Notes: generated by a model from the sequence alone, not told the origin. A stretch of 64,000 bases of DNA from Glandiceps talaboti (GCF_964340395.1 NC_135556.1:18282001-18346000), one strand, 5' to 3'. Positions 26,411 to 38,620 are shown, counted from the first letter of the stretch. Numbers and translations: made by a program.

Positions 26411-26505
26411 GTGATAGGACAGTACATACATAAAATAAAAGACAGGTGATAGGACAGTACATACATAAAATAAAAGACAGGTGATAGGACAGTACATACA
26501 TTATT
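26411..26505. repeat. 35 bp tandem repeat, 2.7 copies
   Basis: The unit starts GTGATAGGACAGTACATACA and is nearly identical between copies. It lies between the two oppositely oriented protease fragments. Confidence 0.9.
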
Positions 26506-26640
26506 AGAAACTTGTCCTAGAACTCACTACAATATAAGTTGTACCAAGGATACAAACACTTGAAAGAACTAGAAATAGAAAGTTCAATTGTCTTAGTTTA
26601 TATTTCAAATTACTGACTAGGTATTAGCAATAAAACAATC

Positions 26641-26937
26641 ATGGGAATGTGTGTCCAACAATACAGGCAGTCTGTAGGGAGTTTTTATTCTGTGCACTAC
26701 ATGATCAATGTAAAATTAACAAAGATATTGTCCTTCTGCTGCGCTTGTATTCTTCACCTTTACTTGTATTATAATTATTACACCAGGATGTTGCTCCTGC
26801 TTGGAGGTGATATAGAAACAAACCCAGGTCCTCCAACACCAAAACAGACTTGCCCTGGTAAATTTGCAATTATTGGTAGTATACATCAAGGTTCACTCCA
26901 ATTTTTGATTACTGAATCTGGTGCATGTCATTCATAA
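26641..26937 (+). pseudogene. 2A-peptide leader fused to start of a C76-like protease domain
   Basis: The 98-codon frame has a hydrophobic N-terminal stretch (about residues 25-55), then MLLLLGGDIETNPGP, a canonical 2A/CHYSEL motif (D-x-E-x-NPGP) at which ribosomes skip the Gly-Pro bond. After it comes KFAIIGSIHQGSLQFLITES, the typical first strand of mobile-element C76-like proteases (GSxHQGxxxF), and GAC, where the catalytic Cys is expected. The frame stops four residues later, so the domain is cut at its active site. Known: 2A-like peptides occur in invertebrate retrotransposons and sea-urchin NLR proteins, sometimes doubling as signal sequences. Probably a decayed mobile-element gene. Confidence 0.6.
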
Positions 26938-27968
26938 AAATTAATTGAAAACAATTCATTTCCCTTTATTTCTCTAAAATTTGATATCCTTTTAATTTTC
27001 ATGAATGGAAAATAATTTTTCATCCAAATTTGCCGGAAATACGTACATTTTTAATGTGACGAATTTGGGCTAAGAATAACCGAATACGTTCAGTGCAAAT
27101 GTGCAGTAACAAACATGGCTGCCACATTGGAGCTACCTCGTGGTACTACGATCGCGATTCACATCCAAACGTGATCATTTAGGACATAAATTTTACCATG
27201 GAACCGTACCGGAGTAGTTATTTCTAAAGAACATGTATAAATTTTAGGATTTTGTTCGTATTTATCGATACAATGCGAAAATTGCCGTGACATCGTACAT
27301 CGTATGCGTACTGTATTACCGTTACGTATACGGGAAGGCTTGGAAATTACCGGCTTGATATACCCGGCCATAGAAACTACCAACATACCGTCTTCTACTT
27401 TACGACGGTACTACATTTACTGTTTTTGTTTCGGCTACCATTGTTATAATCAAGGCGATAAATAAGTTCATAAATGATGATAGACGCAGTGTCGCTGTTC
27501 ACTTCCTTTTTAACGGCATTGAATAGAATCTCTTGAAGACGTTCACACCAAAACAAAGGGGCGCTGAACGCAAACAGAGGGGCGGTCCATGAAAACAGAG
27601 GGGCGGTGCGCCCCTCAAAAACCCCTCGTGGAGAACACTGATAATGTAGGGTTAAACTTACAACGGAATCTACTGTATCGTGGAGAATGGAAGAAATTTT
27701 GTGCGAGCACTACAATTCATGAATGAAATCTAAAGCACATACATCAGCCTCTTTTTTGGATAACGTTGGCGATCTTGCACAATATTCTCAGATTTGGATT
27801 CACACTATTAGACATATTCATATATTAGACGAATTGGATAGGGACCAAATAATTCTCAAAAAGTACAATAAACCGTTTTCCGGCCATATTTGATGATTTT
27901 GATAAACAACTTACAACTTTCATTCAAAAGCTTTATTGCATAATTTAGACTTTGTGTATTTTATGGAA

Positions 27969-27969
<1 letters not shown>

Positions 27970-28007
<38 letters not shown>

Positions 28008-28090
28008 ATATTTTGTGAAGCGCCTCTGAACAATTTTTATTTTTGGATTTTGGCGCTATACAAATGTTTACTTTATCTTTATCTTTCTTT
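27970..28090. repeat. T-run plus retroposon-like tail
   Basis: About 33 T's at 27970-28003 precede AAGCGCCTCTGAACAA ... TTGGCGCTATACAAATG. This GCGCC...GCGCTATA stem pattern is common at the 3' ends of SINE/LINE families in marine invertebrates. Family not identified. Confidence 0.4.
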
Positions 28091-28611
28091 TTATTTACAC
28101 ACATACCATTTACCACAAATGTACAATTATGATTGGCACAGCATGAAATGCATTGTATGTAATGAAGTGTGTACTAGTTTTCATACAGGTACAAAGCGCA
28201 TTGACAATAAAGATTAATAATTATCCAAAGCACATTGACAATAAAGAATAATAATTCTCCTTACCTTTTATCGATGCAAATATAAAAAACAAAAGTCACT
28301 CTTACAAACATCCGAATCTAATCTGAATTTGAATTCGATAATCTAAATTTGAATTCGATGATTGCAATTCTGAACCCATGTTCATACACATGTACAATTT
28401 ACTCTACAAATTATTGTTACAGACATGTGAAATATTTTAAATGTTTGTAAATCAGCTAAACCACATCGCATCCAAAAGAAAATCAGCGTGCATATGTAAC
28501 TCATATCTATTTTGGAAGGAATCGGTCCATGATTGTCTGAGATATGGCTGAGGACGGACACACGCATGCATGCACGCACGGACGCACGCACGGACAGAAC
28601 CCAATTTATAA

Positions 28612-28648
28612 AGCCCCCGCCTCGGACTTCGTCCGACGGGGGCTAATA
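28612..28648. repeat. GC-rich hairpin
   Basis: GCCCCCG, TCGGAC, TTC loop, GTCCGA, CGGGGGC form an imperfect but strong stem. It is flanked on the left by an ACGC/ACGG microsatellite (28558-28598). Probably one end of a small mobile element. Confidence 0.6.
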
Positions 28649-29741
28649 AGCAGCATAAATGCTCAGATTTGGAGTGCATTTGTGTTATGTGTCTAACAAG
28701 CAACCCACACACCCGAAATGGAATGAGCAACATGTGTGCACACATCTGAGCTCTGCATCTGAGGTTCGAGACCAGCATATTGCAGAAAGCAATGCAGGAG
28801 GACTGGTATGGTATCGTCAACCCTTGTAAGTCATTGGAAAAACCAAGATGACAGTCAGTGATTGCTATCATGGAAGTAACTGAGGTTGGCAAAAATGATG
28901 AAACCTTTGTTATTCACTTGCCCAGTGGACAAACTTGGTAACTTTTGTCCCGGACTTTTGTGGGATAACATGAAGTTTGTGCGTCATTTGGATGACTTCA
29001 TTTCATAAAAGGGGTTCTACTACAAATCATTTGAAGCTCCTTTATGAATAAAAACAATAATACAATCAATGCTGACAGAATGATAGCAAATAAAATGTTT
29101 CGTTTGATACATTTGAATTATTATACAATGAAATTATTACTCTTGTCTTCCTAATTCTCGTGTCCCTAAACCGGTATGTCCCTACTAGTAATGATATGAG
29201 CCACATGTGCGTTGAGTGTTATCACCTGTCTATCATTTCACATTGTTGTTGATTCAGTGAAATAAACTACGATGTACGGCCGCTACTATGACGTATTGAC
29301 GCACCCACCAGTCATTCAACTGTCAAAGTTCACGCCCCCTCTCTATAGCATATTGCTGGTTTGAAGTCGGAAGTCACCTGATAATACTTCATGACCCATC
29401 GAAAGGTCATGCAAGGCTTGTAGTTTTGGCTCCATCGTGATCGTATTTCTTGTTTGTTCACATTCAGTTGTTGCTGTTCCTACTTTTTAGCATGATTATT
29501 TACAGTTTAAGGTACTGGTCCGACGGACCAGACAAGGTCAAATTTGTGTGGTCCGCCCAAAAAAATCACTGGTCCCGGACCTCGGACCAGTGGATTTGTT
29601 CACCCCTGCTCTAAGATATAGGTTTGCTGATTTTATATCATTTGAGTCGGCAGTCTAATAAGATAGACGGGCAGACAGTGGAATAAAGTAATACTAATCA
29701 TCATCAGCATGTTGTAATATAATATTTATAATAGATGTTAA

Positions 29742-30100
29742 TTTAAAATGGCCATATGGATGAGGATTGGGTATTTATTATGTATTTTTAATTTACAAAA
29801 ATGTTTTATCATGGCTTCCTATTCGAAAAATCAATGTGAAACAACATAGATTAAGTGTATTTGTATCTCAATTCAGTGCAAAAAGCTCAAAAGTGTGTAA
29901 AAAGTTGTTATTGTACGTAAAATAAAGATTTTACATATTTATCAGTCTTCTGCAATTTATTACAAACAATTTATTTACACCAAAGTATTTGGGATATGTT
30001 GTTTCATATTGATTTTTCAAGTAGGAAGCCATGGTAAAACTGATTTATAAATTAAAAATCAAAAATAAATACCCAATCCTCATCCATATGACCACTTTAA
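29742..30100. mobile_element. Palindromic MITE with TTAA ends, copy 1
   Basis: Bounded by TTAA at 29742-29745 and 30097-30100. The left end, ATGGCCATATGGATGAGG, is inverted at the right end as CCTCATCCATATGACCA. The complementarity extends about 110 bp inward on each side (GGCTTCCTA / TAGGAAGCC, TGTTTCACAT-type segments). TTAA target sites are characteristic of piggyBac-type elements. Copy 2 is at 40242-40591. Confidence 0.82.
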
Positions 30101-30899
30101 GAAATGATTAGCAGGAGATTCAGTTATATATCATATAAGTGAATCTCCTTTTAATCATTTGTAAAATAAATATCTGCATTCGTAACTCAAAAGCCCTTTT
30201 AAAGAGTGTGTGAAACATGAAACAGAAAATTTACAAATACAAACCTTCAAAATTAGATATTCTTTCAATAATAAAACAAAGGTCAAATTCTACAGTCATC
30301 TATTAAGACAGTCTTCCACAGCTATTACCATTCATGGAAGTGGTAATTTATCTGAAAAAAAATTATTTTGAATCTTAGAATAGTAATAGAAATACAGTTC
30401 ATAATGGAAAACATTATTCTCTTCTTTAATATCATTTTAAACTGAAGTTAGTAATTATATTAAACAACAGCTGGTGAAAAGCAAGCTTTAACACTACATG
30501 TAAATGTTTCATGAAATGTCCGTAGGACAGAAACGATTTGTTGGAAGTCTGGCATGTCTCTCCTTTCACAGAAAGGACAAGATACTCAATATCAATACTC
30601 AGATATCAATCTATATCAGATTCTGTTTTTCATAAAATTCTGCTGATTTGCGGACTGCCCAAGCCATTCAATGTGAATGCTTTGTGACAAGAAACTAAAC
30701 ATGCGATCAATCCTGTTTCTCCGTAATATTTTGTGCGGGATATTTGTTTTGTACACAACTACATATAGGTGCAAGTTGGGAGAAGAAGAAGAATTTGACT
30801 GCCATATGCCAGAAAGAATGTAGTATTACAAATACTTTACTGACCAATTTGTGACTTGCTCTTGAATATGAAGGTCAAAAAAAGGTCATGGTATAAAAA
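30101..30899. other. No gene seen
   Basis: AT-rich sequence without a supported ORF, RNA gene or clear repeat. Confidence 0.35.
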
Positions 30900-31487
30900 T
30901 AGCACCAACAGCATTGTGGCACAACTGTACATTTTTTATAAATATTTATCCACATGCTGATCCATGCTAAGTACATGTATAGGTGTTCATTTGCTGAATG
31001 ATTGTCCAGTTGCCTATCCAGCCCAGTTATTCTTTGCAATTTACACAATCATTTGGCTGTTGCTATGGTCATGTTGCTAGACATATTTGCATACATTTTT
31101 TGAATGTTTTTTTTTCACTTGTCTATGGATCCCTGATGGTATCTTTACAATATACATCATCATAGGGCTGTTTCTATGGGTGTGGTCTTAATGCGAAGTA
31201 CATTTGCATTCATTTTTTGAATGCTTATTCTTTTGTCTATTAATTCCTGTTATCTTTGCAATATATGTGATCATTTGGCTGTTGCCATGGGCATGGTCTT
31301 GTTGCTAAGCACATTTACATACATTTTTTGAATGTTTATTTACTTGTCTATTAGTCATTGCTATCTTTGCAATACATGCGATCATTTGGCTGTTGCCAGC
31401 AGTTTTTGACTTTAAGTTGTTTACACAACACAAACACAAACAACACACACACACTTAGCGATGCCTATAGCACAACTGAACCATATC
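30900..31487 (+). mobile_element. Helentron/pearl-like element, copy 2
   Basis: Starts AAAAA-TAGCACCAACAGC with an inner GGCACAACTGTAC, as in the copy at 22702. It contains four ~115 bp GGCTGTTGCTATGG units and a CA-rich microsatellite, and ends near TATAGCACAACTGAAC, one arm of the 3' terminal inverted motif. The ~140 bp units are absent. Confidence 0.65.
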
Positions 31488-32360
31488 CAGGGATCTGCCA
31501 ACGCCGGTCGGCACCGTCCGGGACTCAGTCTTGGCGACCACTACTCAAAGGTTGCCAACCACCACCTTCAAGTGTCACAATTGGTTACCATCGACCCCCC
31601 ACACACACTCACTTTAATAATTGTACTTTCATTTTCTGCCCACATGGGCGTATTGATTTAAAAGATAATGAAAAAATGTCTTTGAGAAAAGAACAATGTA
31701 GACGACCATTAATTACAATAATGACAAATACTCGACTATTTGTAAAGACGAAGTGTGAAGTGTGACAACAGCTGACGCTATACATTGATATCTGCATGTA
31801 CAGTATGTGTGAATTACAGGGCAAACACTATGCTGCAGACTTTCGACTAGCATTCTTCAGCATCGTCAAAAAAATATAACAGCATCATATACCTTTTTAT
31901 TAAGTGTTGACGTTGTGTCCGATCATTAGTTTTCTGTTCAATTTTACTCTGAAAACACTTTTAGTTAGTAGTTTGACATCGTACATAGCACGACGATGAA
32001 AACATGTAATTCCAAAATGGCGAGTGGTGACGTCACAAACTATCGCGAGGTCTCATGTATCACGAGATTTTGTCTAAACGCGATGCGTATGTGTGGGTAT
32101 ACGCAACTTTTTAGAGTTTTGAAACTGCAGTCGTCTTTGGATATTTAGTTTGATTGAAATAACTTTAGCTTTTCTGAGAAAACTAATCAAAAACTGTGAC
32201 TGAAAAAAATCGATGTGCAAAGACTAAGATTAGAGTTATAAATCTGTAGAGAAAGAAAAGTTGGTTTTAACTTTTTATTTGCAACTTTGATCATACACCA
32301 TGTACTTTGAGTGTACCAATAATTTATTCATGAATATTAATTAGCGACCGGACTACTCTC
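31488..32360. other. Unassigned; CRE-like site
   Basis: The segment 31488-31610 is more GC-rich than its surroundings but encodes nothing recognisable. A TGACGTCA palindrome lies near 32028-32035 inside AATGGCGAGTGG...ACAAAC, resembling a promoter fragment, but no adjoining gene is identified. Confidence 0.3.
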
Positions 32361-32362
32361 AA

Positions 32363-32935
32363 GCTTGGCAGAACCTAGTCTTGCTGCTAGACGTTCGGGC
32401 TTTCTTTCGATGCTATAACTATAAGCGAACGAAGTTCGCATGTGAGGGCTTGCCCGAACAGTCTAGCGAATGTCATTTTCAGACCGGACATTCCATTGAG
32501 ATTACATTGAGCGGTGGGTTGGGCCATCTATGCATATATATACTTTAATATATTCATTAACCTATGACCTCGGGGAATCTCTGCATGCAAGTGTTGACAA
32601 ACACATTTACGTCATTACTATGGCTTATCGGTTTATGATAAGTGTGAGTTTGATGAGTGTGTAGACGTTGTCATTCACACATTTCAGTTAATGCATTGGT
32701 GGTTATTTATACAAGCCCCTCCTTAAGATGAATATGCATGAAAATTTAGCTATTGTCCTCTGTTTGTGCTTGTCTCTAATACGGTTCTCTGATTGGCAGT
32801 TATTTATATCCTGATGACATTCGCTAGACCTCGGATGTTCCATCCTCGATAGCGTTGTTCGGCTGTGTGTCATATTTTATCGGAAGAACATCCGAGGGCT
32901 AGCTGATAGACTAGGCAGAACCCTGCATATCAGTT
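32363..32935. repeat. Possible foldback element
   Basis: Related motifs occur in inverse orientation near both ends (CCTAGTCTTGCTGCTAGAC on the left; AGCTGATAGACTAGG on the right), and CATTCGCTAGAC-type motifs recur inside. The terminal match is imperfect. Confidence 0.35.
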
Positions 32936-33139
32936 CAGCTGTGCTAAAAATCGGCTACGATACCACGGTTTTGACAGCTCTGTTTAGCAGTGTTTCAAAG
33001 CTTTGGTTGCCGTATTCATCACCTTTGATTTTTTATGGCTATTTACAAAAGCCGTCCCTTTGTCTGAAAACAAGTCAACCTCGTCGGCTTTCATTTTGCA
33101 ATTGCATATTTTCATTTCATAAAAATGTCATTTTTCCCA

Positions 33140-34125
33140 AAATCACACATCAGTGGTAAGATCACTTGGATTTGGGGGAAAAAATGACATTTTTGGTCAA
33201 AAAAGTTAAGCTCGAAAACTACTGGGCAGATTGGTGTGAAATTTGGTGGAAACATTCTTGGGGGTGTGTAAATTAATTGAGATATGTTCATGACATGATG
33301 ATTCGATCAGTGATATGCAAATTAGGGCTAAAATGAGTATTTTTGGTCAAAAATCTTTAATTCCAAAACTAGTGAGCAGATTGGGCTGAAATTCAGTGGG
33401 GTGCATCTGGGTGTATAGATGAAAAAATATTAAGCATATAATGATGTCATCACTGATATGCAAATTACGTGTAAAAATGTGAATTTGGGTCAAAAATCTT
33501 ATATCTCAAATAGTATATGGTGGGTGAGATGTTTCTAGAAGTGTTATTCTGCAGATTTTCTTCAAAATATTTTGACACAATTGGCCCTAGCAACAATGAC
33601 CATGCCCTAAGCAATAACCAAATGGCAGTATAATTTGGTTGAACAATAACATCATCTGGTAGGCAAGTGAGTAAACATTCAAAAAATGTATGTAAATACC
33701 CCTAGCAACCATGACCATGCCCATAGCAACAGCCAAATGATGTTGCATTTCACAGAGATAACTGGGATTCTTAGACAAGTGAACAAACATTCTAAAAAGT
33801 GTATATAAATATGCCTAGCAACAAGACCATGCCCATGGCAACAGCCAAATGATCACATATATTGCAAATTATTATTATTTATTTATTTATAAACGGCAAT
33901 GCATCCATTAAATGGCTTTTCATGCAAATGCAAGATAAACAAATACAATACAGATTTAAAATACAAATATACATAACAGACATCTGCAAAGATAAGAGGG
34001 ATTAATAGACAAATGAATAAACAATCAAAAAATGTATGCAAATAAACCTAGCAACAACACCACACACACAGCTAAGCATCAGCCAAATGAAACTGTACAG
34101 TAGTGCTACAGCACCACTGGTGCTA
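33140..34125 (-). mobile_element. Helentron/pearl-like element, copy 3 (inverted)
   Basis: Read on the minus strand it starts AAAAA-TAGCACCAGTGGTGC at 34125, then carries ~115 bp units and three ~140 bp units in the same order as the copy at 22702. The 3' microsatellite end is not clear. It is split by an insertion at 33869-33984. Confidence 0.65.
33869..33984 (-). mobile_element. Short retroposon insertion with 6 bp target duplication
   Basis: TGCAAA flanks it on both sides (33863-33868 and 33985-33990), and the ~115 bp unit continues across. On the minus strand it ends in a (TAAA)n-like tail, as in LINE/SINE insertions. About 116 bp, truncated. Confidence 0.55.
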
Positions 34126-34337
34126 TTTTTATTGTTTACAAGCTAAAGATTCATGAATATGATTCAAAACTTATGAATATTCACCGTAGTACATAGTAAC
34201 TACTGGTAACTACTCGTCGTTACGTGTAATTATGATGTTTTTTATTTTGATTTCACTCCTAACATAACCAAATTACATTAAATTTGAAGCATACTTAAGA
34301 TATTGCCTAATTACCAAATATATATTATGCTGATATA

Positions 34338-34720
34338 TTGAACAAAGTAAACCCAGAAGACAGAGATTTTTTTGCTCGACATTTTCTAGACAGTGATAGT
34401 GATGATGCTGAAGAATTTTACGATTTTGAGGGAGTAAATTTTGTCCTCCTAGAACGTATCGAAAACCCTCCTATAACTTCAAGTTTTGGACTGACGTCAA
34501 TGGCTGGTCTCGCAATTGTGCGATCCTGCCGATGACAAACCACAGATGCCAATGCCGTACGATTACACCTATGTGTTGGTTTACATGAACTGATAAAGAT
34601 GTTACAGCAGGATCATGTGGCAGGATATACATCGTTGTCTTTCATCAGATATTTGTTAACAAATGAAGTGTCAGATATAATCGTCCGTGAAATGTATCGT
34701 TATGATGCGCTGCTATCTAT
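34338..34720 (+). pseudogene. piggyBac transposase N-terminal remnant
   Basis: The first frame (34338-34535) has an acidic leader, FLDSDSDDAEEFYDFEG, typical of piggyBac transposase N-termini. A second frame (34599-34838) has SFIRYLLTNEVSDIIVREMY, matching the FxxFLTDExxxxIVxETNRYA motif that opens the DDE_Tnp_1_7 domain, with TNRY mutated to MYRYD. The two parts are in different frames and no catalytic Asp region follows, so the gene is dead. It may have been a source for the TTAA MITEs nearby (inference). Confidence 0.55.
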
Positions 34721-34839
34721 AGACTTACATATATGCAGTATTTGTATATGCAAATTTCTTTGTATTTACTGTAAACATCGTCGGACTGTACTTGATTTTA
34801 TGATAAATATTTTACCCAGCACCCATACTATCTATTAAT

Positions 34840-36547
34840 TTTTACAGCTAATTTCCAATTGTAATCCTTGTATTTATCAAAAAACTAAATTTCATATGCT
34901 TTTTTGACCAAAAACGTGTTTTATACCAAGTTTCCCCAATTTCTTGGTAAAGTTACTGACCTCATGTAAATCAAAATTCAATATTTCATAATTATTGATA
35001 TACTTGTAGATGAGACCATATCCCACCTGTTTTGGTGTAAAATGATCACTATCAAAACATTGTGTACAACTGTGTGCAACCTAAAAAGTCCTTGGCCTAG
35101 GGGGTCATTTGCATGGAAAGTCTATGGCATCTTAAGGGTTAAAGAAGGTGAGAAGAAAATATTTCAGTTCAATAAGTTCAATGTAGCCCGTCACTGTAGA
35201 AATATAAAAGATTGTGAAAATTCAGGATTGTGCCTGACAACAGCACAAATTTGAACTGTTGAAAACGTTCATCAATGTGCAGGTACAATAAAGTTGACTG
35301 CCACACATGAGAATAATCAATATTTACCTCTATCAAAGAACCAAAACAAAGTAGTTATTCTTTATGAATACTTATACATTTAATTATGTTTCCATTTGCA
35401 CTTGTCCAGAAACCTACAAAAGGTTTATGATGAACCCTATCACTGTAGACCAAACAAAACTGGGAGACAATGAGGGCACATCCTCTAAATATAGAACAGT
35501 TCCCTATTCATTGATTCACGTCACAAAAAGTTCAAGAGACAGGACTATGCATACCATTTTCACTTTCTTTTACAAGTAATTATAAAGACTTTTATATGAA
35601 GATCTGTTCTGATTTCGTTTTGTCTCATTTTGTAGATGCAAGACAAAATGCTTTAACAAGGCTCCACTGTATTAGTTACTTAGCTATTGTATAAATTATG
35701 GATTGGTGAAGTTTAACAAGACTAGTACAAGTATATCAGAGATTTGAATGGATATGCGCACACACACACACTCATGGATGGATCAAATCCCTATACCCCC
35801 CTTGTGCACTGAGTTTTGGCTAATAAAAGCATGTTTTGGCAAAACCAACCTTGGCATAAAATGTCTGAAATACAATGCCTTTCTGAACTACACAGGGGGT
35901 ATTCCTTCTATTAACTGCATATATGCAGCCGTATTTTTGCTTGTGTCACATGATCACTGTATGTCCCCTTGTAAACAACCCTAGCAGACAACTAGAAATC
36001 CAGCTATAGCCAACATTTCCAACGCCAAATTTATTGTCAACCATACAAAATATCATCATTGTATACAAATGTACATTGTAACAAGTGTTTGAACTGCACA
36101 TTCGTGTCAAGGGGAAATTGTCAAAACTTCCATACATAACATCGAAAGAAAGTCCAGTGACAACATATGCATGGTCGTTATGTGCGATTGTAAACATGAA
36201 TTCCTAAATTTATGAACGATATCAAAATTACCACCACAGAGGGTGTAATATTTGTTAACTTGAACAACAAACCATATCACAAACATTTATGTACATTTAG
36301 TGGAATGCAGTATGCAAAACAAGGACGCACTCATTTTTTCAGCTGAAGATTATTAGTTTGAATATCACTACCCACACTCTGATTGGATGATAAAGTTAAG
36401 GCTGAGATGTAAACAATGGCATTGCAGTCATCAGAGATGTGCATAATACTACGCTCATCAGTATAATGTGGAAGTTATTTTATTTGAAATGAAACAGCAC
36501 TTTTAGACATTCAAAAATGAATTCATAGCCGCAGGTGACGTGTAAGT
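34840..36547. other. No gene seen
   Basis: AT-rich, with a short CA run near 35759-35771. No supported ORF or structured repeat. Confidence 0.35.
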
Positions 36548-36674
36548 ATGTTATTTGCCAAATAGCGTTCCATATCTTGCTACTCGGTCATTTTCTGGTA
36601 TAATGACTCATCGTTAAAACCGAAAAAAAATGACCTCTCGCAGCAAGATATTGTAGGGTATTTGACAAATAACA
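36548..36674. repeat. Foldback element, ~50 bp arms
   Basis: ATGTTATTTGCCAAATA ... ATATCTTGCT ... GGTCATTTT on the left is inverted as AAAATGACC ... AGCAAGATAT ... TATTTGACAAATAACAT on the right. Confidence 0.8.
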
Positions 36675-38305
36675 TGTATACATATAATACAAATAATTTG
36701 TTTTTATCCCTTTACCGCCATGACAACGACTCAGAATAATTTATGCTAATATCGCATGAAAATGGTGTCACGAGAGGCTGACTTGCATCTCAAAATAACA
36801 TTCTCTTACCCTTGTGCCCCATGTGATCGAAAATCACAGCAGCTTTTCCATGCCCTCATACTTTTTTTGTACATCACTACGTTTCATTATTTTAAAGCCC
36901 TAAACTAATGGCTAATGTTCATTCAAAGTGGCCCAAACTTTTTGAGATTGGCTAATTCAGAGGGTAAATATTAATTTGCGAGCAGGAACCTTGGTAAATA
37001 AGTGGTATTGATTCTTAACAAGAAATACAGCCAACATTTGGTCAGTGTTGTGAAACAAGTGATGTGTTATGTCGTTGATATGTCACCTTTGTGCAAGGTT
37101 TAAATGAATAGGATACAGCATGTCAAAGCATCATGGCACATAACAGACAGGCTGTGCATGGCTGTCATTTTGAGATTATCTTTCACATTCATCAAGTGCT
37201 ATGAAATTGATAATTAAATAAATAAATAAACAACACCTCTGTGAAAAAAGATATTTCAATATATAAGCTTACTTTTTGCCAAGATATTCATGCAAGTGAT
37301 TTTTTCACAACTAAAATAACAGATTTTTTAATTTTGAAATTGCAATGGATTAAAATTTGTCAATTTGTTACAGATTACACAGTACTGTTGAAAAACTTCA
37401 ATTTTCTTTCGAAGTCAAACCCCGGGCAAAAGATGTCCATCTTTTTTAGGCAAATGAATTTTTCAATACAATGCATGTACGGTCACCCCAGGTCATCAAC
37501 CCTTTCATGGCCTAGGAGACTTGACATAGTGCCCCACAACTACTTCACAACAGTGTGTTCTGTAAATATAATAACTTGATCCTAAAATTTAACATGCAAG
37601 TAATTCTTACGTATATAAACAACCACACTGTCAACAATGCGCAATGCACACTTCCGATTCACACCACAAACTATTTGACTGAGATTGTGCAAGGGCTTCT
37701 TTCACTACTGTTTATAAAACCCGTCATACAAAGTCATAGAGCTAGTCAGTGAAATGGACGGTCATTTCAAAGCTACGATTGAACGAATCCACGGACAAGT
37801 ACTGTCGCAAAAAAGGCCTCTGCTTTTAGTGTAACCTTCGACTTGATCGACTGTCGCACTTTGCATAAGAATACACATATGCAAAGCAGTTTACGTTCGT
37901 TCGTGGAGTCCAACTCGCGCCAAACCGAACAGAAAAACACGGTGTATTTTACGCAAGCGGCAACTTTTATCAAGAAACATCTCAGTCGTAGGAACTCACA
38001 TCAATACTGTATATAATCGTCTTATGTGATATGATATACATATTTGCAGAAAGTTGCAACACGGCGACGATCTTCCCCGCTCGGGATCGTATTTTAGTCC
38101 ACGGCCCTCACAGACTGTAAATATAATGCATACCCGCTGTGCACATAGGATACTGTACTATCTCTCGTTCACTGTTTGATAATTACGGATGGGTTTCTAA
38201 ACGAATACAATATACAAAGTGTCTATTGATCTGAAAGAGAGTGACAAACTAAAATGCAAAATATAGGAAGATATTGGCAGTATACTGAACAACTGCGAAA
38301 CCTAC
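36675..38305. other. No supported coding gene
   Basis: AT-rich up to about 37.7 kb, then less so. A minus-strand frame at 37773-37973 has no recognised features. If 38306-38620 is the first exon of MGA, this stretch is part of a long first intron. Confidence 0.3.
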
Positions 38306-38620
38306 CAGTTAATACGCCATTTCCGCAGCGTGGCTGTCGGAGAGCAGTGCCTTGTGGGTAGATTGGCACGCGCTAGAAACAACCACGTGGTTTACAAAAA
38401 TTTCGGCCTCAAAACTGGAAAAGAGCGAGTAAAATGTAGGTCTCTTAACCGAAAATACTCGGCAAAAGCCCGAGCTGTCACGCCACGTTTCTGAAACATC
38501 TAAATTAACGCCGTGAACTATCGAACAGAGCGTTAGATTAGCAGGCTGAGCGTTATTAATTAGCATACAATGACGTCAGGCTAGAGTCATGTGACAGATG
38601 TGCGGTTGTTTCGTATGGCT
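38306..38620 (-). promoter_or_regulatory. Candidate promoter and non-coding first exon (minus strand), possibly MGA
   Basis: A locally GC-richer, apparently unique segment. It has a consensus CRE (TGACGTCA, 38571-38578) and, on the minus strand, a donor AACTG/GTAGGT at 38306/38305. Just before the donor is a tiny reading frame, ATGGCGTATTAA. The layout fits a 5' UTR exon spliced to a distant acceptor; the nearest downstream minus-strand gene is MGA, with an acceptor at 21548. This would make a ~16.8 kb first intron. Inference only. Confidence 0.35.

Larger units (their letters stand above)
23986..29608 (+). mobile_element. 5.6 kb hAT-like composite transposon
   Basis: Both ends share a 16 bp perfect inverted repeat, CAGGGGTGAACAAATC, followed by subterminal GGTCC/GGACC-rich motifs on each side. 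The flanks carry CTCTAA on both sides (23980-23985 and 29609-29614), and beyond them the interrupted tandem unit continues (CATACCTCTAA, then GATATAGGTTTG). hAT elements usually duplicate 8 bp, so the 6 bp match is slightly off. A zinc-finger fragment typical of ZNF862-like hAT transposases lies at 24353-24556. Most of the interior is other inserted material (2A and C76-like fragments, retroposon tail), and no intact transposase remains. Confidence 0.7.

Noticed and set aside
28752-28768. tRNA B-box-like GGTTCGAGACC
   Set aside because: No A-box at the right distance and no cloverleaf could be built, so neither a tRNA nor a tRNA-derived SINE is claimed.
28452-28892. 146-codon minus-strand frame
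   Set aside because: Passes through an ACGC microsatellite and a GC-rich hairpin; no protein similarity recognised.
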